From Undibacter mobilis (GTDB lineage: Bacteria > Pseudomonadota > Alphaproteobacteria > Rhizobiales > Xanthobacteraceae): a stretch of DNA of 64,000 bases. Position 1 is the first letter of the stretch, and each line of letters starts with the position of its first letter. The position numbers and the translations under genes are program-made. Under the pieces are notes generated by a model. It saw nothing but the letters and a program-made list of their open reading frames with translations, ran no database searches and had not been told where the DNA came from. Below are positions 7,744 to 15,522 of the stretch, in pieces. The stretch covers positions 1 through 64,000 of the forward strand of contig NZ_QRGO01000001.1 in NCBI RefSeq assembly GCF_003367195.1. Reading direction: 5' to 3'.

Positions 7744-8703
7744 ATGTCATTCGAGACACGCGTCGCCCGTGCTGCGCGCAACACGCTCGGCGCCATTGCT
7801 GCGCTGACGCTCGCCGCCACGGCGGCGCAGGCCCAGACCTACGGCATCGCCACCATGCCGCCGGGCACACTCAGTCACACCACCGCCTCGGCGATCGCGA
7901 AGGTGCTCAAGGAAAAAGGCGGCATGAACGTGCTGGTGCAGCCGACGGCCGGCGAAACCACGCTGATCCCGCTGGTCGCGCGCGGTGAAGCCGATCTCGG
8001 CATCGCCAACATCTTCGAAACCGAAGCGGCCGTGAAGGCCAATCCCGATTTGCGCCTTGTCGGCTCGCTGCATTCGCTGCGCGGCGCCTTCTGGGTGCGC
8101 AAGGATTCGCCGATGAAGACCGTCGCCGATCTCAAGGGCAAGCGCGTCGTGCTCGGCTTCTCGGCGATGCGCACCATCGATCCGATGGTCAAGGCGATCC
8201 TCGCCGCCGGCGGGCTCAATGAAGGCGACATCAAGCCGGTGCTGGTGCCGAACGTGGTGCGCGGCGCCGACGATTTCGCCAACGGCGCGGCCGACATGTT
8301 CTTCTTTGCCTTCGGAGGCGCCAAGGTGCGCGAAGTCGACGCCACCGTCGGCGGCATTCGCGCCCTGACCATTCCGAAGGACGGCATGGCCGCCGCGCAG
8401 AAGATCGTGCCGGAAGGCTACCTCACGCCGGCCGTACCCTCGCCGTTCTTCGTCGGCGTCGAACAGCCGATGGAGGTCTACACCTGGGACAACATGCTGC
8501 TGACCAACGCCAAGGTGAAAGACGAGGTCGTCATCAAGATGATCGAAACGCTACAGGCCAACAAGGCCGACCTCGTCGCCGTGCAACCGGCGCTGCGCGA
8601 TTTCGACGACAAGAAGCTCTACAAGACCTATAACCTGCCCTATCACCCCGGCGCCTTGAAGTACTTCAAGGACCACAAGCTTGAAGCCGTAAAGGTCCAG
8701 TAA
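7744..8703 (+). CDS. TAXI family TRAP transporter solute-binding protein
   Basis: A 319-residue periplasmic binding protein. Residues 1-29 are a signal peptide (basic N terminus, Ala-rich core, A-Q-A before the mature part), followed by the TAXI-type ligand-binding fold with a GTLSHTTASAIAKVL helix. It delivers a small organic acid to the fused permease encoded four bases downstream. The reading frame is open further upstream into the previous gene, but the ATG at 7744 is chosen because of the GGAGGAG just before it and because it exposes the signal peptide at the N terminus. The adjacent aromatic-degradation operon suggests an aromatic or dicarboxylic acid substrate. Confidence 0.9.
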   Translation: MSFETRVARAARNTLGAIAALTLAATAAQAQTYGIATMPPGTLSHTTASAIAKVLKEKGGMNVLVQPTAGETTLIPLVARGEADLGIANIFETEAAVKANPDLRLVGSLHSLRGAFWVRKDSPMKTVADLKGKRVVLGFSAMRTIDPMVKAILAAGGLNEGDIKPVLVPNVVRGADDFANGAADMFFFAFGGAKVREVDATVGGIRALTIPKDGMAAAQKIVPEGYLTPAVPSPFFVGVEQPMEVYTWDNMLLTNAKVKDEVVIKMIETLQANKADLVAVQPALRDFDDKKLYKTYNLPYHPGALKYFKDHKLEAVKVQ

Positions 8704-8707
8704 GCCC

Positions 8708-10663
8708 GTGAGTGAAGTTCACGCCATTGACGAAACGGCCGGCCCCGCGCCGTCCGTTTCCCGCAGCGTTGCCGTCGCCACCGACATCCTCCAGGCCCTT
8801 CTGCTGATCTGCGTTGTCGGCTGGGTCATCGACCTGCCGCGCCGCCTGTTCGGCCTGTCGTTTTACACCGAGCAGCTGCTGGCCGTGTGCCTCGGTCTGG
8901 CGCTCGCCCTCTCCTTCATCAATGCCCGCTACCAGCGTCCGGTCATCGGCTGGATCGGCGCGGCGCTGGCGCTGATCATTTGCGGCTACATCGCCTATCG
9001 TTACGAAGACCTGACCCTGTCGATCGCCATGTTGCCGACGGAAGGCGTCATCGGCAGCGCCATCATCGTGCTGCTGGTGCTGGAAGCGACGCGGCGCTCC
9101 GCCGGCGGCGTCCTGGTTGCCATTATCCTCGTCATATCCGCTTACGTCTTCATCGGCCCGCACATGCCGGGCGACTTCGCCACGCGGACGGTGTCGCCGG
9201 AGCGCCTGCTGGTCTATTACGGGCTCGACACCAACGCGATCATCGGCAGCATCCTGTCGGTAGCGGTGCTCATCGTCGTGCCCTTTACACTGATGGGCCA
9301 GGTGCTCGGCCGCACCGGTGGCGCCGCTTATTTCGCCGACCTCGCAATGTCCGGCATGGGCAGCTTCCGTGGCGGCGCGGCCAAGATCGCCGTGGTCGGC
9401 TCCGGCCTGTTCGGCCTCATCTCAGGCGCCGCCGTCAGCAACGTCATGGCGGTCGGCATCGTCACCATTCCGTTGATGGCGCGCTCCGGCTTTACGCGCA
9501 CGCGCGCGGCGGCGATCGAGGCGGTCGGCTCGACCGGCGGGCAGCTGATGCCGCCGGTGATGGGCGCCGCCGCCTTCATCATGGCCGAGTTCCTGCAGGT
9601 GTCCTATGGCGCGGTCTGCATCGCCGCCGCGATCCCGGCGTTGCTCTATTACGCGGCGCTGTTCTTCCACGTCGATCTCGAAGCCGCCAAACACAAGATC
9701 GGGGCGGCGCAGGTCGAGGACATGCCGCGTTTCTCCGAGGTGGTGAAATCGGGCTGGCATTTCCCGATCCCGCTCATCTTCCTCATTGCGACGCTTGCCT
9801 GGCCCGAAGTCTTCCAGATCCCGATCGAGCGCGCCGCCGTCTACGCGACCGCGATCATGATCGTGCTCTGCCTCGTCTTCGGCTATCGCGGCAAGCGCGT
9901 GACGCCGCGCGAAATGCTGCGCGCCATCCTCGACACCGGCAAAGCCGCGCTGGACATTATCCTGATCGGCGCTGCGGCCGGCATGGTAGTCGGCGCGCTC
10001 AACATCTCCGGCATTTCCTTCGGGCTGACGCTGCAGCTCATCTCGCTGGCCGGCGAGAACCTGTTCGTGCTTCTGCTGCTCACCGCGATCATCTCGATCA
10101 TCCTCGGCATGGGCATGCCGACGGTGAGCGTCTATGTGCTCACCGCTTCGCTGCTGGCGCCGTCGATCATCAAGCTCGGCGTGTCGCCGATGGCGGCGCA
10201 TATGTTCGTGATGTATTTCGGCATGCTGTCGATGATCACGCCGCCGGTGGCGATCGCCGCTTATGCCGCGGCCAACATCGCGCGCGTGCCGGGCTGGAAT
10301 GCCGGCTGGACCGCGGTGGTGGTCGGCTGGAGCACATTCTTCATCCCGTTCCTGTTCGTCACCGAGCCATCGATGCTGATGAACGACACCTGGCCGGCGA
10401 TCATCTGGAATCTGGCGCGCAACCTGCTCGGCATCTTCATCGGCACCGCCGGCATTGTCGGCTTCGCCGTGGCGCCGCTGTCGACGCCGCTGCGCCTCGG
10501 CTTCGTTGCGGCCGCCGTCGCCATCCTGATCCCGCCGCACGTTTTTGCCGGCGCGCAATGGCTCGACTGGGCCGGACTGACCGGCGCCGTGGCGCTGCTG
10601 GCATTTAACTGGATGCAGAGCCGCGCCCAAAAGCAAACGGCGCCGCAGGTGGCGGCGCCGTAA
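8708..10663 (+). CDS. TRAP transporter fused permease (4TM/12TM)
   Basis: A 651-residue integral membrane protein combining the small DctQ-like and large DctM-like subunits, as is usual in TAXI systems. Many hydrophobic segments are visible, along with conserved Gly-rich loops such as GSTGGQLMPPVMGAAAF and GMGMPTVSVYVL typical of DctM. It uses an ion gradient to import the solute captured by the upstream binding protein. The GTG start at 8708 lies four bases after the upstream stop, so translation is probably coupled. Convergent with the gentisate dioxygenase gene, with repeat copy B between them. Confidence 0.92.
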   Translation: MSEVHAIDETAGPAPSVSRSVAVATDILQALLLICVVGWVIDLPRRLFGLSFYTEQLLAVCLGLALALSFINARYQRPVIGWIGAALALIICGYIAYRYEDLTLSIAMLPTEGVIGSAIIVLLVLEATRRSAGGVLVAIILVISAYVFIGPHMPGDFATRTVSPERLLVYYGLDTNAIIGSILSVAVLIVVPFTLMGQVLGRTGGAAYFADLAMSGMGSFRGGAAKIAVVGSGLFGLISGAAVSNVMAVGIVTIPLMARSGFTRTRAAAIEAVGSTGGQLMPPVMGAAAFIMAEFLQVSYGAVCIAAAIPALLYYAALFFHVDLEAAKHKIGAAQVEDMPRFSEVVKSGWHFPIPLIFLIATLAWPEVFQIPIERAAVYATAIMIVLCLVFGYRGKRVTPREMLRAILDTGKAALDIILIGAAAGMVVGALNISGISFGLTLQLISLAGENLFVLLLLTAIISIILGMGMPTVSVYVLTASLLAPSIIKLGVSPMAAHMFVMYFGMLSMITPPVAIAAYAAANIARVPGWNAGWTAVVVGWSTFFIPFLFVTEPSMLMNDTWPAIIWNLARNLLGIFIGTAGIVGFAVAPLSTPLRLGFVAAAVAILIPPHVFAGAQWLDWAGLTGAVALLAFNWMQSRAQKQTAPQVAAP

Positions 10664-10665
10664 AA

Positions 10666-10801
10666 GCCTGACCCGGACGCGATGCAGCGCGAAGCGTCAG
10701 CGTAGCGATGCATCGCAAAGCCGGGACCGTCAAAAACTCCGATACGCAAAGGCCCCGGTTCTGCGGCGCGTCATTTCATGCCGCGCCGCGCCCGGGACAA
10801 G
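10666..10801. repeat. Two-hairpin dispersed repeat, copy B
   Basis: The second copy of the element at 5253-5376. The stretch GGTTCTGCGGCGCGTCATTT and the flanking bases through CGGGACAAG (about 10754-10801) are nearly identical to copy A, and the left arm CCCGGACGCGATGCAGC (10672-10688) is also shared, followed by an insertion of about 10 bases in the first hairpin loop. Like copy A it lies between two convergent genes. Confidence 0.8.
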
Positions 10802-10805
10802 TGTC

Positions 10806-11870
10806 TCAATTCCCTTCGCGCCAGATGCCGAGCGCTTCCTGCGCCGGACGATCGGAGATCGAGAACAGCACGGCGTCCTCGGACCCTTTGACCTCATGAT
10901 GGTAACGCTTCCACGGCGGGATGACGAAGACGTCGTTGACGGCCCACTCCAGCGGCTTGCCGTCAACGACTGTGACGCCTGAGCCCTCGGCGACACAGAA
11001 CACCGTGCCGTCGGTCGAGCGGTAAGGCTCGCCCGTGAAGCCCTTGGGCAACAGCGACAGATGCGCGCCCATGGTCGGCAGCACCGGCCCGCCATTGATC
11101 GGGTTGGCGTAGCGCACGCGGGCGCCGAAGCGCTTGTCGATGTCGCCGGTCTTGCGCAGACGCTCGAGCACCGGCTTCATCTTGCGATACGGGTAATTGA
11201 TGACAGGCGAGCGGTTGGTCACCGTCGGCATGCCGTCCGGCAGGACGCCGGTGGCATAGCGCTCGAACGAGTCGCCGTCCTCGTGATTCACGTTCTGCAT
11301 CTTCTCGTCGAAGTGCTTGGCGAACGACGCCTGGAAATGATTGATCGTCGGCATGTCGAGCACGTCGAGCCACATCACCGGCTCCTTGCCGGTGTTGCCG
11401 TGGTCGTGCGGCGCCCAGTTGGCGGTGATGATGAAGTCGCCATGCTCCATGTTCGACTTCTCGCCCTCGACCGCCGTATAGGCGCCCTCACCCTTGAGCA
11501 CGAAGCGGATGGCGGAAGCGACATGCTGATGCACGTCGGCGATTTCGCCGGGCATGATGAGCTGGATGCCAGCGAACAGCGAATTGGTGATCTTGGACTT
11601 GCCGGGATCGCCGGGGTTCTCGAGCACGAGCACGCGGCGCTCGGCCTCCTCGGCCGTGATGACCTCGCCGGCTTCGAGCATCAGCTTCTCGACCTGCGGG
11701 AACTTCCACACCGCCGGCACCATCTGGGTCTTCGGCTCCGGCGTCACCAGGCCCTTGAGCACCTCCCAGAGCGGCGCGAGGTTGTAGCCCTTGATCTTCT
11801 CGTAATAGGCCTGCCGCGAAGCCTGAATGTTGTGCTTGGAGCCAGGATTGGCTTCGGTCGCCATCGACAT
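10806..11870 (-). CDS. Gentisate 1,2-dioxygenase-like bicupin
   Basis: A 354-residue double-cupin protein resembling gentisate 1,2-dioxygenase (also close to 1-hydroxy-2-naphthoate dioxygenase). The first cupin shows the ferrous-iron histidines in DVHQHVASAIRFVLKGEG and APHDHGN; the second cupin occupies about residues 255-340. The reaction opens the gentisate ring to maleylpyruvate. The ATG at 11870 has GGGAG seven bases upstream. It is the last gene of a minus-strand set with an SDR, an FMN reductase and a fumarylacetoacetate-hydrolase-type protein, a coherent ring-cleavage pathway, although 131 bases separate it from the SDR, so it may have its own promoter. Confidence 0.82.
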   Translation of the reverse strand: MSMATEANPGSKHNIQASRQAYYEKIKGYNLAPLWEVLKGLVTPEPKTQMVPAVWKFPQVEKLMLEAGEVITAEEAERRVLVLENPGDPGKSKITNSLFAGIQLIMPGEIADVHQHVASAIRFVLKGEGAYTAVEGEKSNMEHGDFIITANWAPHDHGNTGKEPVMWLDVLDMPTINHFQASFAKHFDEKMQNVNHEDGDSFERYATGVLPDGMPTVTNRSPVINYPYRKMKPVLERLRKTGDIDKRFGARVRYANPINGGPVLPTMGAHLSLLPKGFTGEPYRSTDGTVFCVAEGSGVTVVDGKPLEWAVNDVFVIPPWKRYHHEVKGSEDAVLFSISDRPAQEALGIWREGN

Positions 11871-11979
11871 GCGCGCACTCCCTGGGGCGGTTTGGTTCGC
11901 CCGATCGTTCCGTTTGTAACCATTGTATAGCGCAAATCGATACCGGGCGAAACAACCCCACGTTACGGCGCTGTCCCGC

Positions 11980-11997
11980 GCCGGCCGATGGGCCGGC
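11980..11997 (-). terminator. GC hairpin just downstream of the SDR gene
   Basis: GCCGGCC (11980-11986) and GGCCGGC (11991-11997) form a seven-pair stem with a four-base loop, four bases past the SDR stop codon. There is no T-run on the transcribed side, so it may slow or stabilise the transcript rather than end it. Confidence 0.35.
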
Positions 11998-12001
11998 CCA
12001 C

Positions 12002-12760
12002 TCAGTTATTCGCCGAGCCGCCGTCAACCACCAGGGACTGGCCGGAAACGAAATTGCTGTCGTCGGAGGCCAGGAACAGCAGCGCGCCGGTTAGGTCTTC
12101 CGGGTAAGCGTCACGCTTGAGGGCGCGGGACGCCCTCGCCTTCTCGCTTTCCTCCTCGACATGGACGGTGTTGGCGAGGCCGGTGTCCGACAAGGTGAAG
12201 CCGGGCGACAGCGTGTTGACGTTGATGTTGTGGACGCCCAGTTCGCGCGACAGCGCCCGGGTGAAGGCGATGATGGCGCCCTTCGAGGTCACGTAAGGCA
12301 ACATGCGCGGGATGCCCTTGTAGGGTGCGCCGGAGGCAATGTTGATGATCTTGCCGGCCTTCTTCGCGATCATGTGCGGGGCGACGTGGCGACACGGCAG
12401 ATAGGTGCCCTTGATGTTGATCGCCATCACCTTGTCCCACAAATCGGCGTCCCACTCGTCGAACGGGCGCGGCTTGAGCGTGGCGTAGAGCGCCGCGTTG
12501 TTGACCAGGATGTCGATGCCGCCGAACTGCTTGAGCGTTTCGGCGACCATCGCCTTCACCGAAGCTTCGTCTGCAACGTCGCAGATCGTGCTCGACGCGC
12601 TGCCGCCGGCCTTGGCGATTTCGGCGACGACCTCCTTGCCGTCGGCGATGTCGGCAATCATCACTCTCGCGCCGTTGGCGGCCAATGCCAGCGAATAATG
12701 CCGGCCGATGCCCTTGGCGCCGCCGGTGACGATGGCGACCTTACCCTGAAGCCGGGACAT
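12002..12760 (-). CDS. SDR family oxidoreductase
   Basis: A 252-residue classical short-chain dehydrogenase. The NAD(P)-binding TGGAKGIG is at residues 13-20, the NNAA structural motif is near residue 87, and the catalytic Ser and Y-x-x-x-K (YVTSK) are intact. The C terminus (FLASDDSNFVSGQSLVVDGG) is standard for the family. A strong GGGAGGAAG precedes the ATG at 12760. Within a ring-cleavage operon it may oxidise a hydroxylated aromatic or side-chain alcohol; the substrate is not known. It is 18 bases downstream of the FMN reductase gene. Confidence 0.85.
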   Translation of the reverse strand: MSRLQGKVAIVTGGAKGIGRHYSLALAANGARVMIADIADGKEVVAEIAKAGGSASSTICDVADEASVKAMVAETLKQFGGIDILVNNAALYATLKPRPFDEWDADLWDKVMAINIKGTYLPCRHVAPHMIAKKAGKIINIASGAPYKGIPRMLPYVTSKGAIIAFTRALSRELGVHNINVNTLSPGFTLSDTGLANTVHVEEESEKARASRALKRDAYPEDLTGALLFLASDDSNFVSGQSLVVDGGSANN

Positions 12761-12778
12761 GGCTTCCTCCCTTCCCGT

Positions 12779-13345
12779 TCAGGCTTTCACGCGCTGGATG
12801 AAGCCGCCGAAGGCCGCCAGCTGCGTCTTGACGATGTCGCGGGTCGGCTGGTCGGTCAGTTCGAGCGTGTCCTTGTCGAACTTGTTCTGGGCGAAAGACA
12901 CGAAAATCTCCGGCGTGCCGAACAGGAAGACGTTGAGATAAGTGAGCGACTGTCGCATGTGATATTGCATCCGCGAGCCGCCCAGCGGGCCGCCGCTGGC
13001 CGATTGCAGCGCCACCGGCTTGTCCTTGAAAGGCTGGTCCTTCAGGCGCGAGACCCAGTCGAACGCATTCTTCAGCGCGCCCGGAATGGTCCAGTTATAT
13101 TCCGGCGTGACGATGATGACGCCATCGGCGGCGCGCACCGCGTCGGCAAATGTCACCACCGGAGCTGGGAAACCGGACGCGTCCTGGATATCCTGGTTGT
13201 AGAACGGAAAGCCGTCGAACGGCGGCGCTTCGGTGAAGGTCATGCCCGCGGGCGCCAGCGCCGGCAGCGCGCGCACCAGCGCGTGATTGTACGAATTCTT
13301 GCGCAGCGATCCGCAGATCGTCAGCACCTTGAGCTGGTCGGCCAT
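12779..13345 (-). CDS. NADPH-dependent FMN reductase
   Basis: A 188-residue flavodoxin-like protein of the NAD(P)H:FMN/quinone reductase family. The phosphate-binding GSLRKNSYN loop sits near residue 13, and the TPEYNWTIPGALKNAFDW block, which contacts the flavin, is in the middle. It could supply reduced flavin to an aromatic hydroxylase not seen in this window, or reduce quinones. The start is placed at 13345, where GGAG lies eight bases upstream; an upstream in-frame ATG would add 14 non-conserved residues. Confidence 0.85.
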   Translation of the reverse strand: MADQLKVLTICGSLRKNSYNHALVRALPALAPAGMTFTEAPPFDGFPFYNQDIQDASGFPAPVVTFADAVRAADGVIIVTPEYNWTIPGALKNAFDWVSRLKDQPFKDKPVALQSASGGPLGGSRMQYHMRQSLTYLNVFLFGTPEIFVSFAQNKFDKDTLELTDQPTRDIVKTQLAAFGGFIQRVKA

Positions 13346-13397
13346 TGCAATCTCCGTCACGTCGTCGCCCCGCAGCGCCCGCTTCATATGCGAGGAG

Positions 13398-13426
13398 GCG
13401 CGCCCCGCGGATTTCGCGGGACGCGC
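13398..13426. terminator. Strong GC hairpin between the FAH-family and FMN reductase genes
   Basis: GCGCG-C-CCCGCG (13398-13409) pairs with CGCGGG-A-CGCGC (13415-13426), eleven pairs with one mismatch and a five-base loop. It lies inside the aromatic-degradation gene set, so it may act as an attenuator or a small REP-like element. No T-run follows. Confidence 0.4.
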
Positions 13427-13471
13427 ACTCTGTCAAATTCAGGGTGACAACGCCAGAGGAAGGCTCTTCGT

Positions 13472-14344
13472 TCACTTCTCGTCGGCGATCGTGTTCTTGA
13501 GGACGCCGATGCCGCCGATCTCGCACTCGATGGTGTCGCCGGCCTTCATCCACACCGGCTCCGGCTTGCGGGCATGGCCCACGCCCGACGGCGTGCCGGT
13601 GAACAGCACGTCACCCGGCTCCAGCGTCATGCCTTCGGTGAGATAAACCAGCGACTCCGCGACCGGGAACATGAAGTGGTCGGTGTTCGACGACTGCATC
13701 ACATTGCCATTGAGGCGGCTCTCGATCTTGAGGCCCTTGCCGCCGCGCGGCAGCTCGTCCGCGGTGACGACCCACGGGCCGTAGCTGCCGGTCTCGTCGA
13801 AGTTCTTGCCCATGCCCCACTGCGTGGTGTGGCGCTGATATTCGCGGATCGAGCCTTCCATGCCGCAGGTGTAGCCGGCGACGCAATCGGCCGCGTTCTC
13901 CAGCGTGAGGTGCTTGGCGCGTTTGCCGATGATGACGACGAGCTCGCCCTCGTAGTCGAACTGGATCGACGTCTTCGGCCGGATCAACGGCGCACCGGGC
14001 GCCGTGAAAGACGACATCATACGGAAGAAGATCGATTGGAATTTCGGGATGTTGTCCTTCTGCGGACCTTCCTTGACGTGGTCCAGATAATTGAGGCCGA
14101 GGCAGATCACCTTGCCCGGGCTCGTCACCGGCAACGCGTATTTGATGCCGGCGAGCGGCACGCGCGCCGAGGCCGGCGCCTTCTTCACCACATCGGCCAG
14201 CGCCTTGACGTCGCCGCCGGCGCGCAGGAACGCGCCATATTCGGAGGGCAGCTTGTTGTCGGCCGCGTTCACGTCGACGACGCTGTCGCCATCGACCACG
14301 CCCATCCGCACGCCATTATTAGATTGGAAATTGACGATCTTCAT
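13472..14344 (-). CDS. Fumarylacetoacetate hydrolase family protein (probable fumarylpyruvate hydrolase)
   Basis: A 290-residue member of the FAH superfamily. The metal-binding E-x-E is in the FDYEGELVVIIGK block and the GTPSGVG loop is near the C terminus. Together with a gentisate dioxygenase it is best read as the enzyme that hydrolyses maleylpyruvate or fumarylpyruvate to pyruvate and a C4 acid. The start is set at 14344 (MKIVNF), preceded by GGTGAGG; a longer in-frame form would add 25 residues of low-complexity sequence. First gene of the minus-strand aromatic set. Confidence 0.82.
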   Translation of the reverse strand: MKIVNFQSNNGVRMGVVDGDSVVDVNAADNKLPSEYGAFLRAGGDVKALADVVKKAPASARVPLAGIKYALPVTSPGKVICLGLNYLDHVKEGPQKDNIPKFQSIFFRMMSSFTAPGAPLIRPKTSIQFDYEGELVVIIGKRAKHLTLENAADCVAGYTCGMEGSIREYQRHTTQWGMGKNFDETGSYGPWVVTADELPRGGKGLKIESRLNGNVMQSSNTDHFMFPVAESLVYLTEGMTLEPGDVLFTGTPSGVGHARKPEPVWMKAGDTIECEIGGIGVLKNTIADEK

Positions 14345-14464
14345 CGCGTGCCTCACCCGAATTTGTCGCGCGCCGCGCGCGATTGCGCGGGCTGTCGGGG
14401 GAGGCTTAGCGCAGACCAAGGCTGTCGTTCAACAGCCAGAGTGCGCGGCCATTTTCGGATTGCG

Positions 14465-14489
14465 GGAGGGCGTGGGCTCAAGCCCCTCC
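14465..14489 (-). terminator. Hairpin just past the egtD stop
   Basis: GGGCT (14474-14478) pairs with AGCCC (14481-14485), extended by GGAG (14465-14468) with CTCC (14486-14489) across an asymmetric loop. It starts three bases beyond the egtD stop codon and could end the egtB-egtD transcript, but there is no T-run. Confidence 0.35.
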
Positions 14490-14491
14490 GC

Positions 14492-15478
14492 TCAGGCCTT
14501 GGTCTTTTCGGGTAACGAAAACGCCTGGATCGAGAAACGGCAATCCGCATCGGTCCACACGCCGGCCGGCTCCCAGCCAACGCCGCGCGCCAAGGCCGCC
14601 AGCGAGTCCGCCGTGTACTTGTAGCTGCTCTCGGTGTGGATGGTCTCGCCGGCGCGGAAGTCGAAGGTCTCGCCCGCCGCCTTGACCTTCTGCCGCCTGG
14701 TGCTGGCCAGATGCATTTCGATGCGCTGACGCTCCCGGTTGTAGAAGGCATGATGCTCGAAGGTCGACAGATCGAAATTGCCGCCGAGCTCGCGGTTGAT
14801 GCGCATCAGCAGATTGAGGTTGAATTTCTCGGTAAAGCCCGCCGCATCGTTATACGCGGCGTTGAGGACCTCGGCATCCTTCACCAGATCGGCGCCGATA
14901 ATCATCTTGGCGCCGGGGCCGAGCGTCTTGGCCGCGTTGCGCAGGAAACTCGCCGCTTCATGCGGCTCGAGATTGCCGATGGTCGAACCGGGAAAGAAGC
15001 CGACGCGCGCGGTGGCGTCCCGCGCCTCCTGCGGCAATTCAAAGGCTTGCGTGAAGTCGGCCTCGACCGGCCGCACCTTGAGCGCGGGAAAGTCAGGCAC
15101 CAGTTCGGCGGCTTCCTGCTCCAGCATCGGGCCGCAGATATCGACCGGCACATAGACCGCCAGATCCTTTACGGCGGCCAGCAGAATGCGCGCCTTCTGG
15201 TTCGAGCCCGAACCGAACTCGACCAGCGCCGCGCCGGGCGCGATCAGCTTGCCGATCTCCGCGCCCTGCTCGCGCAGGATGCTCATCTCACAACGCGTCG
15301 GATAATACTCGGGCTGCTCGGTGATGCGCTCGAACAGTTCCGAGCCAACGGCATCATAGAAATATTTGGGCGGCACACGCTTGCGCTGCGCGGACAGGCC
15401 CTTGACGACATCGGCAGCGAACGCCGAGGTTTCGGCGTCATCCGCGATAAAAGATTGAGTTCGTGCCAACGCGACCAT
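14492..15478 (-). CDS. egtD: L-histidine N-alpha-methyltransferase EgtD
   Basis: A 328-residue SAM-dependent methyltransferase that trimethylates histidine to hercynine, the first step of ergothioneine synthesis. The characteristic blocks are RKRVPPKYFYDAVGSELFE near the N terminus, EFGSGSNQKAR (SAM site), FFPGSTIGNL, and the C-terminal IHTESSYKYT loop that binds the histidine substrate. Length and block order fit EgtD well. It lies 44 bases downstream of egtB on the same strand, giving the two-gene bacterial ergothioneine operon. The enzyme is cytoplasmic; the product protects against oxidative stress. Confidence 0.93.
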   Translation of the reverse strand: MVALARTQSFIADDAETSAFAADVVKGLSAQRKRVPPKYFYDAVGSELFERITEQPEYYPTRCEMSILREQGAEIGKLIAPGAALVEFGSGSNQKARILLAAVKDLAVYVPVDICGPMLEQEAAELVPDFPALKVRPVEADFTQAFELPQEARDATARVGFFPGSTIGNLEPHEAASFLRNAAKTLGPGAKMIIGADLVKDAEVLNAAYNDAAGFTEKFNLNLLMRINRELGGNFDLSTFEHHAFYNRERQRIEMHLASTRRQKVKAAGETFDFRAGETIHTESSYKYTADSLAALARGVGWEPAGVWTDADCRFSIQAFSLPEKTKA

Positions 15479-15522
15479 AGGGCCTCACGATCCGATCATG
15501 TGTCTTCCGAGTGCCGTCCCGT

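Noticed and set aside
8887..10636. Long frames on both strands over the TRAP permease (573 codons plus, 404 codons minus)
   Set aside because: Both are rich in Arg and His and lie completely within the membrane-protein gene; the permease frame shows transmembrane segments and DctM motifs.
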